A stretch of 64,000 nucleotides of DNA from Ipomoea triloba (GCF_003576645.1 NC_044916.1:16689334-16753333), one strand, 5' to 3'. Counted from the stretch's first letter, positions 44,935-57,302 are shown. Notes: generated from the letters alone by a model not told the origin. Numbers and translations: made by a program.

Positions 44935-46215
44935 ATCGTAAGAATTTTTAGCAGTTTTCTTTTTAATAATTATGAGGCAAAGCTAATCAATTTTAAATGC
45001 TAAAATTAAAGGCAAATAACTCAACAGTCGATAAATTAAAAATCATTTTTTTTAAATCATTTTTTAGATGGTTTTCGATAGAGACAGTGTGTGCACTTTC
45101 TTTTTCCTGGGAGAATGATGGAGCACCGAACTCAAGTGTTAAAGGGCATGCTCACGAGTCACGACGAGAAATAATCAGTATAAAATATTTATTTAAATAA
45201 ATAAATAATTAATTAATTTATTAGTTTTTTAGTTTTTACCTTTATTCTCTTTGATGAAAATATTGATAGCAAAACAACCTTAGTCCTTAATGCAAACAAA
45301 TTTAGTATAAAAAGCCGGCGCGTTCCTTTCTATGAAGAATATATTCGGTTGCAAGATTCCATACGCCTATTTAGTAAAATAGTTCCCATATCAATTTTGA
45401 CTTGTGTGATCCCTATTAGTTGTTTGACTTAATTAAATAATTAATATAAATGTTTAATTAATTAATTTTTTGTAATAATTTATTGTTCTAAAATCCTAAA
45501 ATTTAAAATTCAAGCAATTAATTTTTTAAGAAAATCATTTTGTATTTAATTAACTATTAGCTAACAGTAAATTTACCAACTAGTCAAACTCATTAACTTA
45601 ATCAGCTTACAACTATTTATCAAACACTTCCATAATCTAATTTCATTAAACTATATATATTAATTATATTACTTCCTCAATTTTTTACCAAACAAATACT
45701 TTTAAATCTTATAACTAAATTTTAAATTTATTTCCCAAGTACCAGTACTAAAAAGGAATTAACTCTTTTTATATATGTAGTTTATAGATTATGTAGTTAT
45801 AGTTAACAATTTTTGTACCTAAACTTATCATATTATTTGTCAATTATTATTAAATTATTTATTTACATGTACAAAAACTATTAACTGTACGTATAAAATA
45901 TGTTACCTGAGAATACGAAATTTTTGTATCAGATTCACACTAAATCATGATACAAGCTATAACAATTGGATTATCGAAGCGAAAAACTTAGTATAGGAGT
46001 CATGGCTGCCAAAAAGAAAATCCCCCACCAAACATGGCTTTTATTTATTTATTATTTATTTTTTAGCCAACTTTAGTTGAAAATAGTAATCAAATACTAA
46101 TCAACATTGACTAAAATTCTCGCAAAAGAGTTGGTGATTTACTCGCCCAAGATTTCCAGCCAAATTTTTGTCTTGGTTAGTATTTCTCTCCAAAGTATCT
46201 GTCTTGAGTTGTTAT
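44935..46215. other. AT-rich intergenic stretch, no gene seen
   Basis: Low-complexity AT-rich DNA with (TTAA)-type patches near 45200 and 45430. No convincing ORF, RNA or element boundary. Confidence 0.6.
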
Positions 46216-46555
46216 ACCATGGACCCGATACCATACAAAGGTGGACCTGGTCCTAAATAATATTGAAGTGTGTATTTTTAGTATTGAAATTGTGAGCATT
46301 TAGAATGTAAATTGTGTTTTTAAGTCAAAATACATTGGAGTTGTACTAAATTTTAAAAAGATTAAATTGTGTATTTTTAGTATTGCAATTGACTGCAATA
46401 TTTGAAAGGAACTTGTGAATACAAAACAAGGTAATTAATTACGTATATGTTAACATTGTGTGTTAGTAATATACACATTGTGAATTTTTAAAAGATAAAT
46501 TATAAATATTTAGTATGTAAATTATGTATAAATCCACCTCAATGGACCTCGTCCA
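46216..46555. mobile_element. Repeat element with TGGACC-type ends
   Basis: The left CCATGGACCCGATACC and GGTGGACCTGGTCC and the right CAATGGACCTCGTCCACATA are loosely inverted. The body has GAATTGTGTATTTTTAGTAT repeats. It shares its style with the element at 46826. Confidence 0.4.
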
Positions 46556-46825
46556 CATAATAATTAGCAGCTCTTGGTCGGAATTTCCATGAAGTGTTTT
46601 CCTATATTACAATTTTGGTGGATAAGTTTGTCGGAAGCACCTTACCAACTGAAAATCGCCCTTTACCTACCATTCTACCAATATGCATTCGTCAAAAATC
46701 ACAAAATTTTTAATTGTGTTCAAAATTGAAAACCGGAGAAATCTCATCCTTTTTTTTTTCCCCTAATGTTGGAGAAGTGAAGAAATGGTTGGCCTTCATT
46801 TCTAGCAATCATTATTGCATGGACC

Positions 46826-47044
46826 ATGGTCCACACAGTTGCGTGGATCAAAAATAAAAAGTACATTATTTTTGTACTGAAAGTACATTATTTTTGTACT
46901 GTAGGTACATTATTTTAGGGTACATTATTTTTGTACTGAAGGTACATTATTTGATATATACTATCATCAAATAATGTACCTACAGTACAAAAATAATGTA
47001 CCTTCAATACAAAAATAATGTACTTTTTATTTTTGGTGTTCCAT
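46826..47044. mobile_element. Hairpin repeat built from GTACATTATTTTTGTAC units
   Basis: Starts TTGCATGGACCATGGTCCAC. The stretch 46852-46948 (AAAATAAAAAGTACATTATT...) pairs with 46968-47036 as its reverse complement around a GATATATACTATC centre. The unit GTACATTATTTTTGTACTG is itself nearly palindromic and is repeated about six times. Confidence 0.65.
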
Positions 47045-47410
47045 TCAATAATTTGCCCATTTCTAGCTTTTTATTTGACTATCGTTTCAGGATTTCTCTT
47101 CAATTTCTGCCTCTCCACGAATTTTAATTAACCAGAGATGCAAAGTCAAATAACATCTCATGTACAACTCTAATTAGGGTTACACACTAGGCTAACAAGT
47201 TAGTAACTAACAACTATTAAAAGTAATTGAACTAAATAATTAAAATTAGAAGTGTTTCATAAAATTAATAGCTAAATAATTAAGTTGATATATGTTAAAA
47301 AAAAAAACAAATAAACAAAAGAACAACCTTATAATAATGAATTCGAAAGTATACATTTTTTTTATAGCTTGAAACTAATGTTTTACCTATTCGATGCACA
47401 TAAAAGTTTA
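47045..47410. other. Unassigned AT-rich stretch
   Basis: No gene or element end recognised. Confidence 0.5.
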
Positions 47411-49215
47411 CTAGTTTTGCACGCGCATTACGCAAATAAGATAATACCTAATGTTTATTTTTAAATAAGTATTTCAAAGTATACTAATACAAAATTATAT
47501 AGGAGATGTTCATTTATAGGTAATTGTGTTGGATTTGTTTATTTAAATCGGTAATTCAAAGTATATGAATATAACACAATATATGAAAGATTGATTATAA
47601 TTGTCATTAAAATAAATATTTGCAATTTTGTAAAAATGCTAGTCTAAATATTTAAAAATGATAGTTTAAATAAATACTACTTTTGGTTAGAATTTCTAAG
47701 TCTTTTTAATTATCTTTCAGGTAGTATTGACACTGTCTTCATCTTCTGTACTTGTTTTTTTTTTTTTAAAGAAAATTATTGGTAATGTGTCATGTGCAAT
47801 AATTGGGTTATTGGTAGTAGTATAGAGAGCATCGTCATGCAATGAGATTAAAGTGTAGGAAGCCATGGATTTACTTCGCTGTGTTTGTGTATACGAGTAG
47901 GATCTTAGTTACGTTGTACTATGAATTCTTGATCTTGCAAGCGCTTGTTGATATTTTGCAGTGGTAGTTTTTGACTTTTTCCCTACATATTTCGTGTGTT
48001 GTGAAATGTGTGTTGTACATTCTCATGTGAAAGTATTGAACAAAATATTAATATTTATTATATTTGTAGAAGGTGAATAAGTAGTACATTTTGTTCTAGT
48101 TTCATAGCTTGTTTACTTGATAGTAACAACAATGACTTTGCATATAATCTGAATACTGACGTGGCAATGTGTCCAGTTTCATCAACAGTTTTCACATTCA
48201 TTTTACACCTGTTCATTTTGATGTTTATATTTTTGAAATTAGTAGGAATGAGTGTAGTACTTAATTGTGTGTGCATGTGTGTGTGTGATTTTTTGTATTT
48301 TTTTCTGAATCGTTCCTAATCTTGGAGTACCCACTGTTGGCTTTTCATCAATGCATGTAGTTAAATAGTTTGCCACTTTCTGTATAAACATTTTTAAATA
48401 GTGGTTACATCATGTATACTAATTATGTTGTCAAGATTAATGCTGCTTTTGCATTTAATCTAAGTAGATTGAATGTAGAAAATGAAATGAATTGTAAATT
48501 TATATTAGTTCTAATATATTTAAAGGATGCATAATAAGTATTTTACATACATGATTAATGAATGCTGCAACGGTAGCTATTTTTGAAATTTCTTCATTTT
48601 ATGGATTTGAAAGATTGATTCCAACAATGTTGTAGTCTCAACATATTTTCAATAGTCAAGTGTGTCACAATGTTCTATTGTCCGACATTGACATTTTTAA
48701 TAATGAATTTTAAATATAGCTATGTAAGATAATGATCTAATTACCATTTACATATTATTATCAGCATAAAAGTATATCAGTCCTCTAGGTGTTTTGCTCG
48801 AGATACTTTTGGTTCAACCGTTATGGTTGAATGATTTCTTGTGGATATAGAAATTCCTAGTTTATTTAAGGAATAAGATTAAATAAGGTAATAAAAATTT
48901 ATACATTTTAAATCATATTAATAAAGAAATACGATTTACCATTTAAAGTGAATAACTGTGATGTAGTACAAAAATATTACGTGATAGTTTCCCGCTTCAA
49001 TTTATTGGGTTATTTGAATGTCTTATTTGTCAACAAATCCTCCCCAAATAACTAATATGATTGGCTTCAAATTATTTTTTAAAATTGTTTCCATGTTATT
49101 AATAGAATACTAGGTAAATAAATAGATAACATTATTTGATATTATAACTTTGATATTTACAAGACAATATAGTGTAAAAATAAGACAATGAACAATGCAG
49201 TGAATATAATAAATT
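47411..49215 (-). mobile_element. Non-autonomous Helitron, copy 1
   Basis: On the minus strand the 3' end reads GCGTAATGCGCGTGCAAAAC then TAG: a short palindrome just upstream of a CTAG end, the Helitron signature. The body matches the second Helitron (55749-57302) in several blocks, such as TATAGGAGATGTTCATTTAT and TTCAATTTATTGGGTTATTT. No Rep/helicase ORF. The 5' end (high-coordinate side) is not resolved and may be cut by the neighbouring Athila-like remnant. 47850-48780 is not shared with copy 2. Confidence 0.65.
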
Positions 49216-49359
49216 AATGAATGTGTTACGTTGCACATGCACCATTGAGCCTTGCCATTTAATTCCGAATTGTGATATCTTCCTCCAATAGTTTTGCGGG
49301 GTTTTGTCATCCTCAAAATCTAGTGGTAAGCTTTGACACCACTCATCTTCTTGTTCCTC

Positions 49360-49812
49360 TCAGGTGTAAAAACTCAACAATCTGCCCAAAGTGTCCAATA
49401 AAATGTGGTGCTCGGTGTTGAAGACATGAAATTTTATTGTGAGACTTGTGAGGTCCTTAGCCCGTTCCGTGATCTCCAAACTAGCAATGAACTCATGTAG
49501 CACCGGCCCGTAGGTGTTGTTCTTCCACTCAAAGATTTCCAACCAAAATGGTTGGTTCATAAGCCTCTCTAGCTCCTCTCGGCATCCGAAGGAGCCCAAC
49601 ACAAATGAATCAATATAATTCCATCAAGCCACCGGTTTGCTTCTAAAGTGGTGAAACCGTGCTAATGTTGTCACATTCATTTCCAATCTTCGGGTTCCCA
49701 TTTGTAGCTCAATCAATTCCTTTTAGGCCTCAACACTTTCTCTCTCAGGTTGCCTACTTGTTTCTCCCATTTCTCTTCTCCTTTTAGATGTGGTAGACCT
49801 TGTTCTTCTCAT
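49360..49812 (-). pseudogene. ATHILA-type ORF fragment of a gypsy retrotransposon
   Basis: The frame starts at an ATG (49812) reading MRRTRSTTSKRRREMGETSR, with two in-frame stops, and continues SFGCREELERLMNQPFWLEI, VLHEFIASLEITERAKDLTS and IKFHVFNTEHHILLDTLGRL to a TAA at 49360. The pattern (basic start, then a VLxEFxxS...FxxFNxEHxL block) is that of the ORF found in Athila elements apart from gag-pol. Its function in those elements is unsettled. Confidence 0.6.
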
Positions 49813-51060
49813 TTCTACACAACAAAAGATTTCTCCAACATAACACAAACAACTCCCATGTAAAGGGTCCACAAAGATTAGGCAAGAGGACCAAGTAATT
49901 GCAATCTCATCATTTCTCCAATAGAACTTCAAAGAGTTGGCATGTCATATAAAAAATATCATACATCTCACCCATTAATCAAGAGAAACAAGTATCACTT
50001 GGTCAAACTACAAGCATTCAACACATGAACTCAAACCATCAACTTCACACCTTTTACTCTCTTTTTTCTTTCAAAGAAATTCAATTATCATCAAAGACAT
50101 GGTTAGAAATAATAAATCTATGGACACATGTATGAACTTAATAACATATGAACAAGGAGCACATTAAACTATGGCACAAATATCTACCATTTCTCATTCA
50201 AACCTTTCTACATACACCTAGTGTGCAAACTTAGAACACGGAAAATTGAAATCAAATGTACAATGTAGCTCAACCTCTATAACCAAATAGCATCATTAAG
50301 CACAAATACGAGGGTTCCCAATATCAATTTCATCAAAATAAAGCATAATTTCACAACCCTAAAGATGGAGAAAAAATCCCTAAATTGTAAAGAACAAATA
50401 CTTTTTTACCTTGGATTGATGTTTTGGAAGGATTGGAACTTGATATTCGATGCTTGAATGGAACAAAATGGATGTATGAGCTTACCTTGGATTGATCTCA
50501 AGTATATGGAGTTGGGAGAAAATGGGATGTGAAAGAGAAATGTTTTCTAGGGTCAATGAGAAGTTGCAGGTGGTTATCCATGCTTATACCCTGAGTGACG
50601 TACAAGGCAGTGTGCGCATGTATGCCTTCTCGTACACCCCTAGCCACGATCATGACCACTTTCGTGGTCAGGAAAAGAAACTGCCACGACTTGCACCATG
50701 GTCGTAGCGGGTCTCGTGGCTGAGAACCAGTAGATACTATGAGCCGTGCCACAATCATGGTGAGGCCTTTTCTCCTTCCTTTTTGAAAAATGTCTCCCAA
50801 TTGAGCTTTTAAAGCCCCTTAGTGATTTTCCCTGCAGTGATAGCTAAAAAACAAGAATACCAAACAACAAAATAAGTACCAATCAAAAGAAATGAACAAT
50901 TATTTTCATGTTTTTTTTTTTCAATCAATTTTTTCTTCATTTTGCTTGGGTTGCCTCCAAAGAAGCGCCATGTTTAACATCCTTGGTTAGACCCAACCAT
51001 CATTATGCATCAAAACACACAAGGAGGGAGACCATGCCATGAGTCCCATCCACTTTAGCT
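49813..51060 (-). mobile_element. Athila-like non-coding region between pol end and 3' ORF
   Basis: At 50950-51010, read on the minus strand, GGATGTTAAACATGGCGCTT and CTTTGGAGGCAACCCAAGC resemble the conserved stretch just after pol in Athila and related gypsy elements. Inverted GCCACGATCATGACCAC and GTGGTC motifs lie near 50640-50760. No ORF. Confidence 0.5.
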
Positions 51061-51294
51061 TTGAGGTATGCCCATAAATGTCGGGCATTCTCAAACTCAT
51101 GCACAAGAATTCTTTTCAAAATTAACCATTGGATAACATCAAGAATTAAGCTCAATCCCTCAAAAAGGTTTATAACTCTTTTTTCTTATTTCCTCTTATC
51201 TTCCTCCCTCATTATTTTTATCACACAAAGCGCTCACATGAATAATCGCCCAATTATTCTCAATTTCTTCTTTACACCCTTTCTCACCATCCCC

Positions 51295-51296
<2 letters not shown>

Positions 51297-51326
<30 letters not shown>

Positions 51327-51376
51327 ACCCCTCTTTTCTTCATCACTTTCTCTTTTTTTTTTTTTTTTTTTTTTTA
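51297..51376. repeat. (C)n followed by (T)n homopolymer runs
   Basis: A C run at about 51296-51326 and a T run at about 51353-51375, in a region where pol coding sequence should lie if the element were complete. Confidence 0.9.
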
Positions 51377-51377
51377 A

Positions 51378-52600
51378 CAATCTCATTTTCAACTCCTTCA
51401 CACCTCCACATTTCATCTTCAATCAATTCATCCTCAACCTCTGTTATTCGACCAACATGGTTGCCAAAAGTGACAACCTCAAGTTCTTTCATAGCACCCT
51501 CAACATCACAATCCACACTCTCCTCATCCCCACAATCAAAATCCTCACAATCATAGAATTCATCACAAGAACCAATTACATCATTATCCCATGAATGTAA
51601 AGAAATATTAACACAATCATCAAGAGAGTCGGTATCCCAAGGATGAAAAGAGATATTAACACAATCACCAATATAACTCATAAAATCATTCTCCCAAGAG
51701 TCAAAACATCAAGAGAATTATTATGAGGGTCAAGGGAGTCATCCTCACAAGAATAACAAGATTTAGCACAAGTATTTTGAAAGGTAGTGACACAAGTAGA
51801 GTCAAGAGTCTTACCACAAGTAACATCAAAAGCGTCACCGTTTATCTTTTCATCTTCCCATACTATTTCAATTTCTTCATCACTTTCAATATCGACTACC
51901 ATCCCCTTTTGATTTTCCAACTTATGGATTGGAATCTCTTCAAGCATAGAGGTGTCATATAAAATGGGATCATTTTTAGTCACATTTGTTTCCGGGAGTG
52001 TTTCACCACTCCTTAAGGTGATAGCTTGGATCTCCAATTGGTTTCTTCTTGCAATTTCTCCCATCATGAATGCCAAGTTTTCTTCCATTCTTTTCAAAGG
52101 TTGCAATGTATCATTTTGAAAAGTAATAAGTTCTTCTTCAATCTCCCTTTTAACCATGGCTTTGGTGTTAGCGATGCCTTCCTTACCCTCATGTATAAGC
52201 TCTTGCAACTTCTTTTCTAAGTGTACAATCTCAATAAAATATGAAAGTGGGGAATTTTCATATGGTAGTCCCTCAAAATGTGAATAACAGTATGGTTCAT
52301 AGGATTTTCCATTATAGTGCCACAAACTAGAGGAGTGAAGTGGAGGTTCATTTGGGTAGATATGTTGGGGTTCATATAAGTATTTAGCATAGACTTTCTC
52401 CAATTGGTATAGAGGTGGAGGTTGATAATTGTACGGGAGTGAAGGGAAATCATGTGTAAAAGGAGGGTAATGGGGTGTTGTTCATAAGTATAAGGTGGAA
52501 GAGATCTCCAAGATTCTCTTCCATGACGTGGATACCCATGAGGAAGATTTTCATACAATGGTGGTGTTATTGAATACATTTCACAAACTTCGTACACAAC
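51378..52600 (-). pseudogene. gag: Athila-like gag C-terminal part with acidic extension
   Basis: Minus-strand frames in two registers. 52600-52400 reads MYEVCEMYSITPPLYENLPH, then after a shift YAKYLYEPQHIYPNEPPLHS. The part MKREIEEELITFQNDTLQPL and RNQLEIQAITLRSGETLPET is diagnostic, because LEVQ...QAITLRSG marks the end of gag in Athila/Tat gypsy elements. After it comes an unusual acidic, Cys-containing extension (DFDCGDEESVDCDVEGAMKE) with repeats of NISLHSWDND. No protease, RT or integrase follows, so pol has been deleted. Confidence 0.7.
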
Positions 52601-53300
52601 GATTCACCACACAAATGCTTTGCAACTAAAAGTAGTTGCTTATGAGTGTGCGGTGTTCTATCATGGCTTTAGGTTGCCAAACGGGCTCGGCGGTCAAGTT
52701 GACGATTTCTTCCTCAAACTCTAAGTGTTGGGTAGCCAGCTCGTCTTCTTGATCCTCCTTAGAAGACTCTTCGGAGGAGGGCTCGATGTTGTTATTTCCT
52801 GTAAGGAAAATCAGCTCGTTAGAACTTGGGCAAAGGTACAAGCAAGGAACATGTGAAAGGATCAGATACTTGTGGTCGCCGCACCGGCTAGGAGAAGATT
52901 GGCATTGTCTAGAGCCCATAGTCGGGACCATTGGCAGGCCGAGACTGTGCTGCTCTCCAACAAATTTACACCTTTTTGGCGACCTCTGCGGAGCACGGGG
53001 GCTTCCTCACCACCTGGTAAAAGGAAGACATCTATGCGGCCGGGAAGTCAAAGTTCGCATAGGGCGTGGCCGGCCGGGCAAAGAAGAATTCCTTCTTCTA
53101 ACCTTTATGAGAGGACTCAAGGTTGGTCAAGAAGTGGCAGCCATCCCTCTGGCGTTGGAGAAAAAACTCTAGAGTTGGGTTCTCCTTAGTGGCGTGAAAG
53201 AAGGCTAGAAAACTTGCAAACAAGCAATGGGAGTTGGGAACCAACTGACCGGGCACCATGACAAAATAATGGAAGAAGAGGGAGATTAAATGGTGGAAAG
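52601..53300 (-). mobile_element. Upstream part of the Athila-like remnant, not resolved
   Basis: Minus strand 52931-52626 is open and acidic (EPSSEESSKEDQEDELATQH). On the plus strand 52786-53172 is also open, but neither matches a family I know. Local GC is higher than in the surroundings. LTRs of the element were not found. Confidence 0.35.
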
Positions 53301-53547
53301 AAATGCGGAGGCTACAAGTAGTTATACAGTAAAATTACAAAATCCATATGTCAACGTTATCCGCCGTTTTCCCAGTTCGAAGAAGAAGATCATATTTTTT
53401 TTCTTTAATAATATTTCTCCTTCACTAATAATTCAGGGAAGATCATTTGTTTTTTCTTTTTTTTCTTTCTTCGTTTGTTTTCCTACAATAATATTTCTCC
53501 TAATTACAATTTTCCCTGAATTCTACCATAACCATCCCATCAACCAA

Positions 53548-53637
53548 TCATAATGCTCTCCACTGAGGCTCGAACACATTACCTCCTGTATAAAGGGATG
53601 GGTTTGATGCCACTGGACCACAAGGTCCTTGGCTTCA
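53548..53637 (-). mobile_element. SINE copy, degenerate
   Basis: Minus strand: GCCAAGGACCTTGTGGTCCA, GTGGCATC, then GTGTTCGAGCCTCAGTGGAG. The same head and box B as the SINE at 20076, but the tail is lost or altered. Confidence 0.75.
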
Positions 53638-53764
53638 ACAATCAACCATAAACATCTCAGTTAAATGTTACGGAGTATAATCCAACAAAATTAACATCTC
53701 AAATAAATATAAGCCTTGTTGTTGAATGACATTTTGACAAAAAATAAGTTATTTTAACTACTTC

Positions 53765-54133
53765 ACTGGTTCGACTATTGCGAAATTACTAATTTGGTCC
53801 TCGATAATTTTTTTTGCCCAATTAAGTTGAAAATTTTAACCAATTTGATCCTCCATTTATGTTGGAGTTAAACAACCGTTAAATCGGGACCAAATTGGTA
53901 ATTTTGCTTCAAATGACCATTTCGGTAATTAATTTTTGACTAAAATGGTCCCTTGACTATAATGAAATCATCAATTTGGTCCCAATTTAACAGATATCAA
54001 ACGGTAAAATAAACAGAAGACCAAAATGGTTAAATTTTTCAAAATCGAGGACTTAATTGGGCAAAAAATTTTATCAAGAATCAAATTGGTAATTTCACAA
54101 TAGTCGAGTGACCATTTCGGTAATAAACTCTTT
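53765..54133. mobile_element. Mutator-type MITE, degenerate
   Basis: The left arm CGACTATTGCGAAATTACTA and GGTCCTCGATAATTTTTTTTG and the reverse complement of the right arm, CGACTATTGTGAAATTACCA, are inverted repeats containing GGTCC blocks like those of the 7594-8383 element. No target duplication was recognised. Confidence 0.6.
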
Positions 54134-54178
54134 CTACATACAATTCCTTTAATTTTATAATTAAGGCAATAAAAAATA

Positions 54179-54719
54179 GAGTTAATTTCATTTTTTGTCC
54201 TAGATTTATAGGTGACAATCCAATTTTAGTCCCTTTTATTAGAACATTCATTTTTGGTCATAGTATTATTGTGGCATGACCATTTTTGGTCCTTTATCAA
54301 CAAATCAGTTTAAATATCGTTAAATATAAGGACATTTCGATATATCTTCAATTATGAATGTTTTCAAAAAAAAAATAAACATAAAGTATATAACGGTTCA
54401 ACATACTTTGTATAAAAAAAGATTGAAATATCTTTGTATTTAACTATATTTCAACGATTTTGTTGCTGGAGGACTAAAATTGGTCATGCCACGATAATAC
54501 TAGGACAAAAAATGAGAACGTTCTAATAAAAAAAGAACTAAAAGTGGATTGTCACATATAAATCTAGGACCAAAAATGGAATTAACTCTAAAAAATTGCT
54601 AGAGGACTAAAATTGGTCATGCCACGATAATACTAGGACCAAATGAGAACGTTCTAATAAAAAATGAATTAAAAGTGGATTGTCACATATAAATCTAGGA
54701 CCAAAAATGGAATTAACTC
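54179..54719. mobile_element. Mutator-type MITE with perfect 9-bp target duplication and duplicated right arm
   Basis: The left end GAGTTAATTTCATTTTTTGT and the reverse complement of the right end, GAGTTAATTCCATTTTTGGT, are inverted. TAAAAAATA flanks both sides (54170-54178 and 54720-54728). The right arm occurs twice in tandem (about 54470-54592 and 54600-54719), so the element grew by an internal duplication. Confidence 0.85.
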
Positions 54720-54764
54720 TAAAAAATATAATTAACAAAATATAAATATGTTTAAATACATACT

Positions 54765-54965
54765 TTTTTTTTAGTGCTACCGACTCAGTTACATAGTATC
54801 TGTTCATAAACTACTTTCTCAACCTACTAAAGCACAAAGAGATATCAACGCTCAACCTACTAAAGCAAAAAGAGATATCAACGCCTCCACTAAAGCTCAA
54901 ACCCACCCCCTTCCACATGGGAAGTGCAACCGGATGCCACTAGACCACAATGTCATTGGCTTAAA
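54765..54965 (-). mobile_element. SINE copy with an internal duplication
   Basis: Minus strand: GCCAATGACATTGTGGTCTA, GTGGCATCCGG, a box-B-like segment with changes, and a terminal A-run (T-run at 54767). The phrase CTCAACCTACTAAAGC plus AAAGAGATATCAACG is repeated in tandem (54811-54886). Confidence 0.75.
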
Positions 54966-55159
54966 TGCATACATATATTTATGCACTATAGTAATTTACA
55001 ATAAATACATTAAATAAATATTATGTGTACATATCATACAATTATATACGAAAATATATTCGATTAGAATCTAAATCTACCTATATATACAAAATTTAAA
55101 ATTTACATCTTTTAATTTCTAAATATAATTTCCTTATTTATTAATTAATATATATATGA

Positions 55160-55470
55160 AATACAATTGGCTGCTCCATATCCAAAGCCTCTAAAAGAAC
55201 AGATGAAAATGCCAGCTCCCATTATGATGTGAGTATTATAAATTGAAGCATCTGTTCCATCTCGACTAAAAGTCTAAGCTATAGTTGGATTGCTCATTTA
55301 TGTTTATATATTATATGCTCAACATTATATTTATGTTTCTTTGATAATTTCTTTAAAAGGGAATCGAAAGACCTGACGAGAATGCATACCAAAGGACGAG
55401 GTCATGGACATGGAGATAAACCACTGCACAGAGAAGCTAAGCTGAGAAGCAAATTAAAGATTTGATTTTT
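55160..55470 (+). pseudogene. Unrecognised two-exon gene end
   Basis: A first piece reads LAAPYPKPLKEQMKMPAPIM up to a possible splice site ATGAT|GTGAGTATT (55230). After TTTAAAAG (55360) comes ESKDLTRMHTKGRGHGHGDK and PLHREAKLRSKLKI with a TGA at 55465. The joined frame is consistent and protein-like. It could be the 3' end of a small host gene or a captured piece. I do not recognise it. Confidence 0.35.
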
Positions 55471-55748
55471 ATGATTTGCAGTGATGATAGATGTTTAATT
55501 TGTTGCATCAATAATTAATCTTGAGTATACCTTCCAAGAGTTTGTAAATGGCATCCAAGGTAAGTATCAAACCATTGATCTTTGGTTAAGGATGAATGAG
55601 TCCCTTTCACTGAACCACACCCTCTAAGTTATCACCATTACTATAATATTACTCCATAATTACATTAAAACTCACCATCAACATATTTACAAGTCCACGC
55701 CATTTTCATCTTCATCTCATCGTCAACATCTCCTTATTATTAATATAA

Positions 55749-57302
55749 CTAGTTTTATACGCGCATTGCGTGAATGAGTTAATGTCCAATGTTTATATTT
55801 AAATAAATATTTGAAAGTATATCAATGCAAGATTATATAGGAGAAGTTTATACATAGGTAATTGAATGTCGAATTTTTTTATTTAAATATCTAACTCAAA
55901 GTATACGAATCCAAGATAATATAGAAAATTCATTATAATTATTACTAAAATAAATGTTTAATTTGCAACCTTGTAAAATCGATAGTCTAAATATTTGGTC
56001 TAAAAATGATAGTCTAAATAAATACTACTTTTCATTTGAATTTTTCTAAGTGTTCTTAATTCTCTTTTGAGTAACATTGTCATAGTCTTGATTTTTACTA
56101 TTTGTTCTCTTCCTTTTTGTTGGTAGTGTGTTATTTGCAATTCGGTTATTGTTGGTAGCATAGATGACAACGTCATACAATGAGATTATGATATAGGAGC
56201 TATGGACTTTCCTTTAGGTGTTCTGCTTGGGATTCATTTGGTTCAACCATTATTGTTGAATGAGTTATTGTGGATAAAGAAATCCCTAGTTTAAGAAAAA
56301 AGATTAAATTAATTAATAAAAATTTGAAAATTCAAAATATTATATATTCCAAATATATTAAAAGGTAGTTTCTCGCTGCAATTTGCTGGGTAATGGGTTA
56401 TTTGAGTACTTTCATTGTCAATACATCCCCCAAGTAGTTAATACGATTGGTTTCAAACTATTCTTTTTTATTTTTTTCATGGTATTGAAGAAATACATAT
56501 GTATCATTTTTTGGTGTAACTACTAATTTATTTAATTTAATAAGAGTAAAATAGAACGATTCCGCTTCAATTTGTTGGGTTATTTGAGTACTCTCTTTGT
56601 CAACCAATCCCCAAGTAGTTAATATAATTCGCTTCAAATTATTTTAAAATTTTTTTTCATAGTATTAATAAAATACTTGGTAAATAAATATATAACATTA
56701 TTTTGTACTATAACTTTGATATTTAATTACAAGATATTGTAAAAATAAGATAATGGACAATATAATAATATCAATTGATAAATTTGAATGTAAAGAATCT
56801 TTGCATGAGAGAAAATAAAGACAATATAACTAATGAAATTATTTCTTTTATTTAATTTAATTTTTTGATAATGAATAATTTTTTCAAATAAAGGTATTGT
56901 AGACACATAATTCTAAATTAAAGAAATACATATGTATCATTTTTTGTTGTAGCTACTAATTTACTGAATTTAATAAGAGTAAATAGAGTGAGAAACTTAA
57001 TTATGTCAAATTTGATTGAGATGAGGTTCGAACCTAAGACCTTTCTTATAGGATTTAATGGGTAAGTTAAAAGTTAACGGAATATTAACGGAGAAGAGAA
57101 TATTTAACGGAAAACTTAACGGATAATCATAAAAGTAAGGTTAAATTAGGTAATCTCTATGAATAATATTAATCTAAATTATCTTAACCATCTATTTGAT
57201 TAAATAATTCATCTGAACCATCCATTTGATTAAATAATTTGACCGCCATTTTTTCTACCAATTGTAGGCCTAACTCTCTTTGGCTCTTATTAGTATAGTA
57301 GA
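55749..57302 (-). mobile_element. Non-autonomous Helitron, copy 2
   Basis: On the minus strand the 5' end is TCTACTATACTAATAAGAGC, a common plant Helitron start. The 3' end has the palindrome ACGCAATGCGCGT followed by ATAAAACTAG and then T, as required for insertion between A and T. 1.55 kb, no Rep/helicase. An internal block (CAATTTGTTGGGTTATTTGA, CCAAGTAGTTAATA) is repeated at about 56365 and 56565. Confidence 0.8.

Noticed and set aside
49360..49812. Viral envelope-like gene in the Athila-type remnant
   Set aside because: No signal peptide or membrane segment; it matches the ATHILA-type ORF pattern of plant gypsy elements instead.
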